Positions 1 through 12,590 are shown, numbered from the stretch's first letter. The stretch is DNA of 64,000 nucleotides from Symsagittifera roscoffensis (GCF_963678635.1 NC_087065.1:4446020-4510019), one strand, 5' to 3'. Numbers and translations: made by a program. Notes: a model not told the origin generated them from the letters alone.

Positions 1-1506
1 CCAAACGAAACAATTAAACAATTGGCAGTTAGAATCGAAAAATTGGTTCGAAAAGCATATTCACTGAACACTCATGATTATAAAAACACGAAAATGACAG
101 AAATTTTAATGATGACTCTAACACCCCAATTAAGAAAAATAGCTATAAAAAAGAGAGCATCACATCCCTCATCAATTCGAGAACCAGATTTAGATTTCAG
201 AACACTAGTTGACAAATAAGAACAAGCAGAAATCACAACTAAACTTAAACAATCTTAAACTACAATACGTTAATAGAATCGAAACAAATACTACACATAT
301 AAACAACATACACGATTCAGATGTAGACATAACTGAAAAAATCACTGAAAGTTTGAACATATATGAGAAAAATCCCAATTTCGAAGGTAAACCATCTTTC
401 AAGAAATGGTGTAATTATTGCCAAAGATACGGACACAGCATTGCCGAATGTAGACAAAAACAACAGGATAATCAAAATAAACCGCAAAAGTACAAAGAAC
501 CAAACAAATCATTCTACCGATACATGAAAAAAGATCAAAATTTACCAAAAAAAAATACATAGTAATAACAGCTCTGGTAAACCACTCCCAAATAATTAAA
601 ATTACTCAAGAAATCAATCACCCTATAACTCTAGTTATAGAGGTAGATCACCAGAACAAAGAAATTCACGAAATTTCTCACAAAATAGATATAGGCGATC
701 AAATAGCCAAAATAACCAATATAGAAACAACTATTCACGATCAAATTCAAACAGAACAGAATTTTTTTGACACCAATTCTAATTCAAATTCTAGGAAAAG
801 ACACTATTCAAACGCTAGATCACGTAATTCATCGTACAATAGAAAGAGAAACTACTCAAATAACAGAAATAGAAGTCATTCAACCAACAGAAACCACGTT
901 ACCAAAAAACAATAGATCAAGAATCAATTCCTACAACAGATCTAATTATCAAGGAAACAATAACAATTACTATAATAGGTCATAGGTCACGAAACAACTC
1001 ACAAAATAGGAATCCCAATTATAATAATCGAAGAAATTATTCTCAATCCCCTTATCGAAACAACAATCGTTACCCTGATTCCCAACACAAATATAGAAGT
1101 AACACACCGAAACATCAGCGACAAATTAATCAGGTACAAGCAACTGAAGAAACAACTTCAAATCCCCTGGTATTGACAACACAGAGAGTATGGAACTACA
1201 ATTAAATACATTAATTGTGAATCAACAGACAGCGAAAGTGATACAAGTAACACTATCTCAGTTAATATGATCACAGTCGAAAACGACTACGAACCCATTA
1301 TACACGAAAAACCCTTTGGTTCACACATTTACGAAAATCAATCGGAACTTCTTCAAAACTACTATACTAGACTCATAAGAAACGATGTATCAGTTGAACA
1401 AAAAGTAAGTGCAATAAATACAGTAGTCAATAACGAACAACAACGCTCAAGTACAAACCACATTTACCAAAATATACAACATGAACAGCCAAGAGAAAAA
1501 ATTTAG
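1..1506 (+). pseudogene. gag: gag remnant with CCHC zinc knuckle and Asn/Arg-rich tail
   Basis: Three out-of-phase open stretches (22-219, 209-562, 1267-1506) cover the 3' half of a gag polyprotein. A nucleocapsid zinc knuckle of the form C-x2-C-x4-H-x4-C is encoded at 410-451 (Cys codons at 410, 419 and 449; His at 434). It is followed by a basic Asn/Ser/Arg-rich stretch (about 600-1,140) broken by stops, of the kind expected to bind RNA. The first break is at about 210, where frame 1 ends and frame 2 takes over. The N-terminal matrix/capsid part is outside the window. The last piece ends at a TAG (1504-1506) in the same frame as the protease that follows. Confidence 0.7.
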
Positions 1507-1896
1507 ACAATCCCATTTCTCTTAGAAAGCCCAAAAAGTAAAGAATTTCAACCACCCGATCTTGAAATAGATTTTTTAATTGATTCAGGAGCAGAATCAA
1601 CAATTATTAACATCCCTACCTGGAATGAAATCAAATCGATACATCCAATCCTAACACCTATAAAGACCGCCAGTAAATTAGCAACAACACAAGGATCAAC
1701 ATTAGTAAATTACGGAAAAATCCAACTTTTCCTTGTTCCCACTAGAACTATGGAACAAAATAAAATACTAAATAAACCATTTAAACAAACATTTCACATT
1801 GCAGACATAAAACACAATATCATTGGCATACCATTTATAACTAAGTATATTCCCACAATAAACATTTTGTGGGAACAAACTTCATATAAAAGATAA
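1507..1896 (+). pseudogene. pro: Retroviral-type aspartic protease
   Basis: This open stretch begins right after the TAG at 1504, in the same frame as the gag tail, and stays open to the TAA at 1894-1896. It has no usable ATG near its start. The catalytic signature DSGA is encoded at 1582-1593, preceded by a hydrophobic strand (DFLI) as in pepsin-like retroelement proteases. The length of about 130 codons suits one protease monomer. The enzyme would act as a dimer to cut the Gag-Pol polyprotein. Expression would need readthrough of the TAG or a fusion in the parental element; here it is a remnant. Confidence 0.7.
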
Positions 1897-2472
1897 ATAT
1901 ACATAGACAAAAAACACATCCATAACACTCTTTCAAAGATTAAACAAACAACCACCATTTTTCTACAAATTTTATCCTATTTACAATCAGGAACGAAAAT
2001 ACCTGAAACCACTATCAGGAAATGTATATAACTTTTCAATCAAACAAGTCCACCAGTACGATAAAGACCAAAACAAACGACATCTCTTTATGTCAGACCT
2101 TGAATTTAAACCCATCCATAAATTTTTTTGAATCACAATTTCATCCATAAAATATTTGAAACATTCAAACTCAGAAATTATTTCATTACACGTATATAAC
2201 AATTCACCATACCAGATAACACTACCCTTAGGACTCTAAGGATACTGTGAAACAAATGCTAGAACTTCACCCACAAATGAAGTAAAATATTGAGTCAATA
2301 ATATACTACACTTACTAGATATATGTCAATCCACAATTCATGATGAAGAATTATCAATAAACAACATAACAAGCAACGAAAAAAGAAACTCTGACTACTT
2401 CACAAAACACCATATTTTAAACCAACGTTTAAAATATCACATTATACGGAAGAACAACAAAAGTTTCTAACA
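1897..2472 (+). pseudogene. Decayed protease-RT linker
   Basis: No uninterrupted frame longer than about 70 codons is present. Short open pieces in shifting frames connect protease to reverse transcriptase, with the same A-rich composition as the flanking coding sequence. Expected position for a pol linker; no motif is recognised. Confidence 0.45.
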
Positions 2473-3456
2473 ATGTTCAATTTTCAACATTCCAAAATAA
2501 CACAAAATGAATTCGACAAATTAGCCGAACTATTATTAAAATTTCCAACAGTTTATGCAACATCAAATTGCGATGTTGGAAAAATTAGTTCACCACCTCA
2601 TTTACCTTTAAAACTTGACGCAGTTTTCAAAAAACAAAGAGCAAGTAAAGTACCGATACATTTACAAGATAAAGTAAACAGACTACTTGACATTTTAGGA
2701 CATTATGAAAATATATCACCAGTAAACAAAGAAGAACAACCTAAAGGTAACACCTTTATCAACCCAGTTATCATCTTAGCTAAATGAGAATCACTAAAAA
2801 AAGTTCTAGATGCTAGATACCTCAATTCACTAATTGACGAAACTAAATGTAATCGGCCCATTGAACCTATTGAAGTAATTCTAACAAAAAAAAAAATGGA
2901 AAAAATTTCACAACCGCATATATGAATAGTGCATACAATCAAATGCCACTAGATGAACAATCACGACGATTAACACAATTCGTTATTAGAAATCACAATA
3001 CGAATTCAATAGATTATTTTATGGAATTTCCATAGGACCAGCAGCTTTTTCAGCTTTTTTGAGTAAAATTTTTAGACCAAATTTTTTTTTAGACTTATAC
3101 TCAAAAAACATGCAATCACATACTTAGATGATGTTTTCATGCAGTCACAAACGAAAGATGAAATGTTTATAATTTTAGAACAATATCATCAAATACTCAA
3201 AAATGAAAACATGAAAGCAGCCCCAGACAAATCACATTTTTTCCTAACACGCGTAAAATTTCTTGGCCGCATTATCGAAAGAAACACTATAACTCCATAT
3301 AAATCACGAATACACGCAATTCAGAAACTTCAACCTCCCACAATTAAAAAGAAAATGCAAGAATTCCTTGTAATGTTAAATTTTTTAAGTAAATTTGTAT
3401 ACAAAATGCAATTATACTTAAGAACTTTCTATAACATCCATAGACAACAAAAATAA
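2473..3456 (+). pseudogene. pol: Reverse transcriptase, broken
   Basis: The first part (2473-2787) encodes the fingers region and ends with PVIILAK followed by a TGA at 2785-2787. The middle (2788-3110) continues in other frames, with recognisable palm pieces such as NSAYNQMPLDEQ near 2,925. The catalytic YLDD is encoded at 3121-3132, in the same open frame as the thumb/connection region that runs to 3456 (FLGRII near 3,260). The YLDD aspartates bind the metal ions used for DNA synthesis from element RNA. At least one nonsense mutation and two frameshifts separate the parts, so no functional product is encoded. Confidence 0.85.
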
Positions 3457-3505
3457 CTTCAAATGGACTACCGAACATCAAACAAGATTCGAAAAAACTA
3501 CAAAA

Positions 3506-4120
3506 TTGTTATCAGAACAAATATCAAATAAAATCCCAGATTCAAATCAACCATTTTACGCAATGTGCGATGCTTCAATTTTTGGCATCGGCGCAGCACT
3601 GCTACAATCACACAGTGGAACTAACACAATGAATCTTATATCAGCAAATTCTCGCTTATTTACACCAGCTGAACTACGACTATCTACTCTCATGAGAGAA
3701 TGCACAGCTATAATATACACACTTACCGAATATGAATTTCTAATACTTGGATCTAAACATCCAATAGTTCTATTTACAGATCACAAACCTATAAAATTTC
3801 TTTTTACACAGAAATCAAACCCAAACCATAGAGTTTATGGTTTTCAATTAACTTTAATGAAATTCCCAAACTTATATATAGTTTGGACAGCAGGAAAAAA
3901 TCTTGCACTACCAGATACATTAAGTAGAAATACACCACCTGAACTACTTACACGAAAAACTACAGTTGAAATACCACAAAATATTAAATTCTATCTAGCA
4001 AAAATTGAAACATCACCAAGATTGGAATGCAAATATGCAGTTAAAACTGATATAGATCAGTCACAAATAAATAATTTACAATATTTCCCACTCTATTTAG
4101 ATTGTCAAAATAACCACTAA
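3506..4120 (+). pseudogene. pol: Ty3/gypsy-type RNase H
   Basis: A 204-codon open frame contains the RNase H core. YAMCDASIFGIGAALLQ (near 3,557) holds the first catalytic Asp, ALRECTA-like MRECTAI (near 3,690) the Glu, and FTDHKPI (near 3,773) the second Asp. GKNLALPDTLSR (near 3,893) supplies the last acidic position and marks the end of the domain. RNase H removes the RNA template during reverse transcription. It lies directly before integrase, as in Ty3/gypsy. About 50 bases in another frame separate it from the reverse transcriptase frame ending at 3456. Confidence 0.85.
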
Positions 4121-4510
4121 GAAGTAGATCTATTAGGAACATCCACATTCAAACCAATTCCATACTCACAATGGATAAAAATAACACCCAACAAAAAAGA
4201 AGAAAACACCACTCTCATAAAAAAGACCTTTTTCCATTAATTGAAAAAGAAAATCTAACTGATAAAATAAATTTATCAGGACCACAAACAAATGATTCAA
4301 AATACACAATAAATCAAGTTTTTGATCTCCATGACCCACTCGACAAAATTCCTTTATCAAAATTAGAAGTTGAAAATATTTTTCTACCACCGACAGAAAA
4401 AATTACACTACAGTTATTACAAAAACATCAAAATTTGATCCCGTAATTCGACAACTCAAATCATGGCACAAGTATAAAACAAAACCAACAAAGGCTGATA
4501 CAACCATATT
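4121..4510 (+). pseudogene. RNase H-integrase connecting region
   Basis: A Lys/Asn-rich open piece (4171-4446, 91 codons) and a short continuation in another frame link RNase H to the integrase finger. No catalytic motif is seen. The stretch is part of the same broken polyprotein. Confidence 0.5.
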
Positions 4511-6543
4511 AGGAAAAAAAACACTACTACGTTACTTTAGAAAATACAATAATACAACTATTAATGAAATTACAGACTTTTTAGAATATCAAACACCCGA
4601 TTTTAAAGTACCCTGTCTCTCCCTCAGCATGATGCTGATAGCATTTAATATATCCCATACACAACATACAAAAGGACACTGAGGATCAGAAAAGACATAT
4701 TCAAATTTTACACAAAATTTTTACTTCTCAAATGCACCAATTTGGATTAAAGTATTATGCAACGATTGCATAATATGTCAATTAAATAAACCTTATCCAA
4801 ATCAACAACAAATAGCAACAAAACAAGATTTTAAAGGACAAAGTCTATATTTCAATCATAGAATTTCATTCGACACAAAAGGACCAATTTCACCATCCTC
4901 CGAAGGAAATTCTTATATTATGGTAATTGTTGATGCCTTTAAACACTACGTAGTACTCAACCCAGTACCACATTGTAATGCTTATTATGCATACACAACA
5001 CTTTACGAATATTGGATAGCTAAACTCGGACTACCAGGAATACTAGTCACAGATAATGGAACAGAATTCATTAACAACGAAATCATCACATTATGTCACC
5101 TGTATACTTTTAAACATAAACCACCTACATCTCATGCACCTTGGACAAATGGATTAGTCGAAGGTATAAATCGTTCACTACAAGAATATCATTAGGAAAA
5201 AAAACACTACTACGTTACTTTAGAAAATACAATAATACAACTATTAATGAAATTACAGACCTTTTAGAATATCAAACACCCGTTTTTAAAGTACCCTGTC
5301 TCTCCCTCAGCATGATGCTGATAGCATTTAATATATCCCATACACAACATACAAAAGGACACTGAGGATCAGAAAAGACATATTCAAATTTTACACAAAA
5401 TTTTTTACTTCTCAAATGCACCAATTTGGATTAAAGTATTATGCAACGATTGCATAATATGTCAATTAAATAAACCTTATCTAAATCAACAACAAATAGC
5501 AACAAAACAAGATTTTAAAGGACTAAGTCTATATTTCAATCATAGAATTTCATTCGACACAAAAGGACCAATTTCACCATCCTCCGAAAGAAATTCTTAT
5601 ATTATGGTAATTGTTGATGCCTTTAAGCACTACGTAGTACTCAACCCAGTACCACATTGTAATGCTTATTATGCATACACAACACTTTACGAATATTGGA
5701 TAGCTAAACTCGGACTACCAGGAATACTAGTCACAGATAATGGAACAGAATTCATTAACAACGAAATCATCACATTATGCCACCTGTATACTTTTAAACA
5801 TAAACCACGTACATCTCATGCACCTTGGACAAATGGATTAGTCGAAGGTATAAATCGTTCACTACAAGAATATCATTAGGAAAAAAACACTACTACGTTA
5901 CTTTAGAAAATACAATAATACAACTATTAATGAAATTACAGACCTTTTAGAATATCAAACACCCAATTTTAAAGTACCCTGTCTCTCCCTCAGCATGATG
6001 CTGATAGCATTTAATATATCCCATACACAACATACAAAAGGACATTGAGGATCAGAAAAGACATATTCAAATTTTACACAAAATTTTTACTTCTCAAATG
6101 CACCAATTTGGATTAAAGTATTATGCAACGATTGCATAATATGTCAATTAAATAAACCTTATCCAAATCAACAACAAATAGCAGCAAAACAAGATTTTAA
6201 AGGACAAAGTCTATATTTCAATCATAGAGTTTCATTCGACACAAAAGGACCAATGGTAACAGATAATGGAACAGAATTCATTAACAACGAAATCATCACA
6301 TTATGCCACCTGTATACTTTTAAACATAAACCACGTACATCTCATGCACATTGGACAAACGGTTTAGTCGAAGGTATGAATCGTTCACAACAAGAATATC
6401 TTAGATGCATCATTAATGCAAATGATACACGATACACTGAATGGTCAACAGAGTTAAAATTATTCCCATTATCCTATAATTCACAAATCACAACAACTTC
6501 AGGAAAGGCACCATACGAACTGGTTTTTAATCAGAAGCCATGA
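4511..6543 (+). pseudogene. int: Integrase, present as three tandem copies
   Basis: The sequence starting at 4511 repeats at 5194 and 5878 (units of 683 and 684 bases). Each copy encodes an HHCC finger (HTQHTKGH, then CNDCIIC) and the start of the catalytic core (SFDTKGP). Copies 1 and 2 continue through VTDNGTEF to GLVEG, giving the D, D and E residues. In copies 1 and 2 the core stops early at the repeat junction (91-codon pieces 4920-5195 and 5604-5879). Copy 3 has lost about 180 bases between the first and second Asp but continues into the true C-terminal part (6253-6543). All three copies carry the same TGA right after the second His. Integrase would insert element DNA into the host chromosome; none of these copies is intact. 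Confidence 0.9.
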
Positions 6544-6552
6544 AAACCAAAT

Positions 6553-8459
6553 ATGCTTACAGCAAACGCTCATAAAAACGCACAAGGTTATTGTCAACCA
6601 AACAAAGATTCAATTTGTTATAACCTACCCTTACACACACATGATGAAGACCACTTTCATCATCCACAAATTTTGAAATTAGCTTCCGGTACACATACCG
6701 AATGGATTTTAAAAATAGATAAAAAACACAATGAAATCTACCAAAAAGTAACAAAGAAATTGTTACAAAGGCAAAATATAAATAACCAAATTAATTCACG
6801 CTTCATGCCAGCCACAATTGCTAATCAACCACCACCAAACCAGCCCCCACCAACCACATCCGAAGAAAATCCAATAACATCTACAGCTACAACCTACAAA
6901 CAATCCCCAACCATCAACACGCATTTCTTTTCAAGACAATCCATAAACCTTTGAAGAACGACACGCACGCTTATCAGAACCACTAGAACCAGTTCATTGA
7001 CCAGCATCTTTAAGTAAACCAACATATAACTTACATCCCAAATTGCAACAAGACCTCATTCGAGTCAGACACATTAGCCAAAATCAAAATACATCTGAGA
7101 TACATAGAGAAATTATACATCCGCGAAGAAATAGAAATTTTCAAACCCCCAGAGTTCATTTTGATATACCTCAATCACCAACACCAACTACCTCAGAACT
7201 TTCAAGCAGTACACTACCAGAAACTCCCACACTTGTTTCACAACATAGCACCTCAAATATACCCTCAGACTACCTAGGTTCAACCCCAACATCACAACAA
7301 ATCCGAGAAAACTCTTTTAATCCACCAGACACCACAGAACGACCCTCATATTGGTCAACACACTCATATACTCAAGGTGAACCAAATATAATAAATGAAC
7401 AATAGATATTTCTTCTGATAAAACACTATCATCATTAATTTTCCAAAATGCTAATCAAACACCACCAAACCAGCCCCCACAAACCACATCCGAAGAAAGT
7501 CTAATAATACCTACAACTACAAACAATCCTCAACCATCAATACGCATTTCTTTTCAAGACAATCGATACACCTTTGAAGAACGACACGCACGCTTTTCAG
7601 AACCACTAGAACCAGTTCATCGACCAGCATCTTTAAGTGAACCAACATATAACTTATATCCCACCTTGCAACAAGACCTCAATCGAGTCAGACACATCAG
7701 CCAAAATCAAAATACATCTGAGATACATAGAGAAATTATACATCCCCGAAGAAAAAGAAATTTTCAAACCCCCAGAGTTCATTTTGATATACCTCAATCA
7801 CCAACACCAACTACCTCAGAACTTTCAAGCAGTACACTACCAGAAACTCCCACACTTGTTTCACAACATAGCACCTCAAATATACCCTCAGACTACCTAG
7901 GTTCAACCCCAACATCACAACAAATCCGAGAAAACCCTTTTAATCCAGCAGACACCACAGAACGACCCTCATATTGGACAATACACTCATATACTCAAGG
8001 TGACCCGAATATAATAAATGAACAATAGATATTTCTTCTGATAAAACACTATCATCATTACCAGAAACACTCTCACTTCCATCAACACCATCAATAAGTC
8101 AAGTCTCACCAACCCTTTTCCCTTTAAATTTTCCAAACAACCTCGACGCCAGATACCGAGAACAATCATCGTCAAATATCCCTTTACGATTAGATTGGAA
8201 TACTTTCGTAGCACCTCCCCCACTATTTGGACAACATCAAGAAAGTAACCGACTCCATAGTTGGGCTCTTAATAGACAACAATATAGACAAGATATCCAC
8301 GAACATATCCGAGAACATAACATTCAAATACTTCAACAAAACAGTCTCCAATTAAAGTTTGAAATCACAGTCAAACTTAATATTATTGTTCAACAACCTT
8401 TTGCCCTAAGTCCACCAAACATAACAGCTCAATCACTACCTCCTCCATTGATACGATAG
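6553..8459 (+). pseudogene. Integrase C-terminal tail and Pro/Ser/Thr-rich unit, duplicated
   Basis: The open piece 6553-6954 carries the post-core part of integrase and then turns proline-rich. A Pro/Ser/Thr-rich block occurs twice, as 120-codon ORFs at 7043-7405 and 7666-8028 that are nearly identical and 623 bases apart. After the second copy, an ATG-less frame stays open from 8028 to the TAG at 8457-8459 (about 144 codons), first proline-rich and then Gln/His/Arg-rich. Function is unknown. In the parental element this could have been the end of Pol or a separate protein before env. Confidence 0.55.
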
Positions 8460-8522
8460 ATACACTAGAAACACAATTGGATATATCACATTTTATAACC
8501 CGTACTCCGGATTATCATACAC

Positions 8523-10475
8523 ATGTATATTTTAAAGATACTTACGTTTCAACACATTCTTTTTCTAATTTTTTCTGAACAACATACAAATCCCTCCCTC
8601 TCGTACAGCCCTATTCAAAGCTCGATCAACAAAAAGCCCGACTAGACCACGAATCTTTCTATCAGAGTAATATAAAAAGATTACTACATCTTAGCCCTCA
8701 AGATTGTAAGAATGAACTTAGACGATTAAACTTAACACAAAACGACGGAAGGTTGACATACGATCTACATGATAAACACTGGATACCACATAAAGGTATC
8801 AATGATCCCTCAAATTGCAAAGCAGATACAAAAAATAAAGGATATCAACAAATAATGTTTTTTGATTGGAAAATACAACTTGAAAAAGTACAACTAACAC
8901 GAGATTTAAAAGACGACACAATCCTTTACCAAGGCATTCGACTTCCTTGCAAAAATGACCAAGGATATTGCAATCCTACAACACGCACACAAGCAACCAT
9001 AGTATGGTTTCCTGAAGAAACCTGCACAGTTTTTTAAGTCGCAAGAATACACGCTAGAATGGTTAAATTTCACCAAAATTATTTTATTCAATCAATCCCG
9101 TTTGAAAAAGTAAACCCAACTCAAAAAAGAAGTTTTAAATTTAGAAACATCCATAATATAGAAAATAAATTGACACGTTTTCAAATATATCACGAAACAG
9201 AATTTGAATGTAAATACAAAATCCCACTCTACAAAACACAATACTCCAAAATACTTGTTGAATACGACGAAGGTTTCGACATGACGACTGGAAAAATAAA
9301 ATTTGACCCCTATATAACACATCACCTAATAAACGAAGATACATCATACATCCCAGTGAACCTCCGCAAAAACGCAGGAAATCCTGGTGGAAGACTAGAA
9401 CCATATGACAGTGAAAGCACACGTTTACAAGAACTATCATTAATGAACAGTACTTATTTTGGCGCAATACATTATGACATTCACTTAGATATGAAATTAG
9501 ACTACACAATTAGTAAAATTTTCTAAGAAATGTCACTTTCTGATTTAGGAGCACTCCATCAACTATGCGAATTAGAAAGAACACAAATTCTACAATCACT
9601 CGCATTAGCAGTTCTAAAAATACCATACGCAGGATATTTGTTATCAGGAAATAGATGAAATTTTCTTGACTATTTAAGGAAAATTTTTATGGTTTTATAC
9701 TTGCACCAAAAAATTATCTCCAATATATGTTTTTGAAGACAAACGTTGTTACAAAAGAATCCCCATATTCTACAAAAATAAAGTACATTTTGTTGATACA
9801 CTTTTAAGATGAACATATTTTTGGGATACCGCAGTTCCATGTAAATCAGAAAATAGCCACAACGTCGTACAATTAAACCCTGACGAAGAAAAATACTACC
9901 TACTTACACCATACCCTACACTCATGCAGCCACAAAAAAAGTTTTCACCAGAAAGCATTCGAGCTATTGCTCGCAACCCAAATATCGATTTACAGTCAAT
10001 CGGTATATATTCTAAATCCGATATACAACATCACAGTAGAACACAGCAGTTTCAAGAACTACTAACAAAAATGGACACTAAACAACGACAATCAAAAGAC
10101 CAAAATTTACAAAAATTTGCAGAAACAGCAGGATTTTCAGATATTTACGCGCAAGATTACAGCGGATATTTTAAAGACCTCAATTATTACATATATTTAA
10201 ACGGTGAAAAATATCGACCACAAGATATATCACCAAACAAAATTTTTAGTTCTGTAAATCTCAAAAACGAAGTTTTAGCCTTTCTAGGATGGCCATTATA
10301 CATCTTAGAAAGATTGACTATATTATACGCAATGTTTAATTTTATTGGATTTCTTTTCTCAATACTAAAAAAAATCTATAACACATGCGCAATACATACA
10401 AGCCAGCGTAGCACGTATATTATTTGCAGGATTTTCATCATCAATAAAAAAAATTCTCCTAGATGCACAAATTAA
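8523..10475 (+). pseudogene. env: Putative env-like membrane glycoprotein remnant
   Basis: An ATG at 8523 starts a short frame with a hydrophobic core (FQHILFLIF) typical of a signal peptide. Downstream pieces (8753-9037, 9059-9526, 9924-10475) hold spaced cysteines. The last piece has a hydrophobic segment (residues about 117-151, including LTILYAMFNFIGFLF) followed by basic residues, as expected of a membrane anchor. Position after integrase, a signal peptide at the start and an anchor near the end fit an envelope gene. I did not recognise a fusion-protein family by sequence, so the call rests on architecture. Several frameshifts and stops (for example near 8,642, 9,037 and 9,655) break it. 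Confidence 0.5.
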
Positions 10476-10560
10476 AGAATATAATACAAAATTTTCAACA
10501 AATTCCAACACATACGATGACTAAAATAATAATACAAACGCATTACCTACGGCACCCCAT

Positions 10561-11247
10561 TTGCCAAATCTACATCATAATCATCCATTATCATTAGTCT
10601 CACGAAATTTTCGAAACTTAGCAACCACAAACCCCCCAAACTTAAGACCCAGCCACATAAAAAGCCCCATCCAACACATAGTGACACAACACCCACCAAT
10701 TGACGATACATACGAACAAATCATTGAACAGCCCCATACCACCATTTTTCAGTCTCAAAATAATCATTTTTTTTAGCCCACGATGAGCAGACAAGTTGGA
10801 TCACTCTACCGATCAAACTCCCACACTGCCAACCTCCAAAATCCACTCCCTATTATACCACTTTTTGCTTTTCCGCCACCTGATTCACCACAAGCTAATA
10901 CATCATCAAGCATGAATTCTGACACTAACTCAGATATCACAATTTATACAACAATTTCACAATTCAATAGTTCTGATATTGAAACCCCCGATGAGTTCGC
11001 CGATTCCGAACCATCCCCTTCTACACATAACCCGACCAGCTCAACAACCTTCTCAAAACCTCCTTTCCGACCTATACAATACCATAGCCAACATACATCT
11101 CCCTACACTCCTTCTCAAGTAACCCCAACATACTCCCCATTCAATAATGAACGCTCCACCAACAACTCCCCCGATAATATTCAAATTTCCGAAGAACTAG
11201 ATAATTTCATAATACTCCAACAACAATTGCTATCTCCCCACACCTAA
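10561..11247 (+). pseudogene. Pro/Ser/Thr-rich ORFs after env-like unit
   Basis: Two adjacent open pieces (10561-10776 and 10783-11247) encode low-complexity Pro/Ser/Thr/Asn-rich protein without recognisable domain. The second ends at a TAA (11245-11247) and overlaps the start of the frame that follows by about 70 bases in another phase. Composition resembles the proline-rich block between integrase and env, but I saw no clear sequence identity between them. Function unknown. Confidence 0.4.
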
Positions 11248-12314
11248 CTGTTCACCAATTATCATCAACAATAACATCATCAAATCCACCAACACCTACA
11301 CCAATTTCAGATTATACTCCATCATTAGCTCATTCATCCACTTCAACAGAATCATCCAATAGTACAAACCGTGCTTATAGAACTTTTAAAGGTAAATTCC
11401 CAAATCACCCATTCCCATCCAAACCCGGAACCGCCCGAGAAAATATCAACCATCCAGACCACACCAATACTACGAACTTTTTTAAAATAACCCTACCTTC
11501 ATTTCTCCAATATACACTAAATCAATCTGACTCCAACCCTGAACCACGTCACTTTGTAGATGAACATGTATTAATACCCGCACTTCATTGGACAGCTTAT
11601 TATAATTTCACTAACCCCCTTACGCTACCACTCTATAACACCACTATTGATATTCAAAGGAATAAAGACGAATTATTCAGATTAACCACAGCACTCACTC
11701 CCCGACAATTTACATACATAGGATATAAAAAATTACTAAAAACATTCACTGCACCCCGCGCTAACGACTACTCATTTGAATATTACGATCATAACATCAT
11801 CAGATCTAATCAAGACCAATTTCTTGGCGACGATAAATTCGCAAATCCACAAATCACAGAAACGTTTTTTTTAAAATCATCATACATATTCACATTTAAC
11901 ATACTAGATAAAAAGCATGATCACATTATTTCAGAAGCACTATCAGACATCCAAGCGGATGAATCCTTTCACGAAAAATTTCAAACGTTTTCACTAACCT
12001 TTCACTTCCTGACACCAAAAGAACGCGAGTTGCACTGCTCACACGACATCTTGTTGAGAACTAAGCAAACTCAAACTTATACTTATTATCGTTTTATCCA
12101 AAATCATTTTCATTTACACACACCATCACGACAACCTCACCACAGATTTCAATTCATTAATTCCAAATACAGCTCACCATTTTTTCTAAACTTCACGTAT
12201 TGCATTAACAATACTAACTTCCAAGGCATCCTCCGCAATTATGATCCCGTCACTCGAATGTATATATTTTGTCCCCTCACGAAGACCTTCAATGAAGAAG
12301 AATCCCGACCCTGA
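11178..12314 (+). pseudogene. Long ATG-less open frame, function unknown
   Basis: Frame 0 is open from 11178 to the TGA at 12312-12314, about 378 codons, without any ATG before 12030. The predicted protein goes from proline-rich to globular, with balanced hydrophobic and charged residues and few cysteines, so it looks like real coding sequence rather than chance. It would have to be reached from the preceding frame (10783-11247) by a -1 shift or by a lost base, or by splicing. I do not recognise the family. It could be a second structural or accessory protein of the element, or a captured gene. Confidence 0.45.
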
Positions 12315-12361
12315 TCATTCCGCATGAATTTATTCAACCCATAGAAGTACCCATTTTCGAA

Positions 12362-12583
12362 TTGATCCATAACACTAAAAACAATCATAAAATTTACAAT
12401 CTAATCCACAACACACCTCATAAATTTGTAGTAGGCACCGATGAACTAAAAACCATAAAAGCATTACAATTGCTTTGGCCACTGCTACAAACTAAAATTA
12501 TAATACGAATACTAGCAAAACTACTAACTACATCAGATGCTATTCACGACATTTTCCCTCACGGTTTTTTCCCCGACGACTAA
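12362..12583 (+). pseudogene. Last coding trace of the retroelement
   Basis: A 73-codon open piece in a new frame, separated from the preceding frame by about 50 bases. It contains a hydrophobic/aliphatic stretch (ALQLLWPLL) and ends at 12583. Probably the continuation of the upstream protein after a frameshift. Family not recognised. Confidence 0.3.
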
Positions 12584-12590
12584 AGGTAAC

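Larger units (their letters stand above)
1..12590 (+). mobile_element. Degenerate Ty3/gypsy-type env-bearing retroelement, 5' end outside window
   Basis: The domain order read along the plus strand is zinc-knuckle gag, DSGA protease, reverse transcriptase with YLDD, RNase H, then integrase with an HHCC finger and DDE residues. RNase H directly before integrase is the Ty3/gypsy order. After integrase come a proline-rich unit, an env-like unit, and a second proline-rich unit with a long frame. Many frameshifts and stops show it is not active. The left LTR lies outside the window. I could not define a right LTR, primer-binding site or polypurine tract, so the right edge is set at the last coding trace. 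The coding strand is strongly A-rich, unlike the host exons. Confidence 0.85.

Noticed and set aside
2785-4682. Reassignment of TGA to a sense codon, because several TGAs interrupt pol
   Set aside because: Both host genes use TGG for Trp and contain no in-frame TGA, and pol also has frameshifts. Ordinary decay explains the stops.
11183-11189. AAATTTC as a -1 frameshift heptamer joining the 10,783-11,247 ORF to the ATG-less frame
   Set aside because: The upstream frame reads CAA ATT TCC here, so the heptamer is out of register for a -1 slip.
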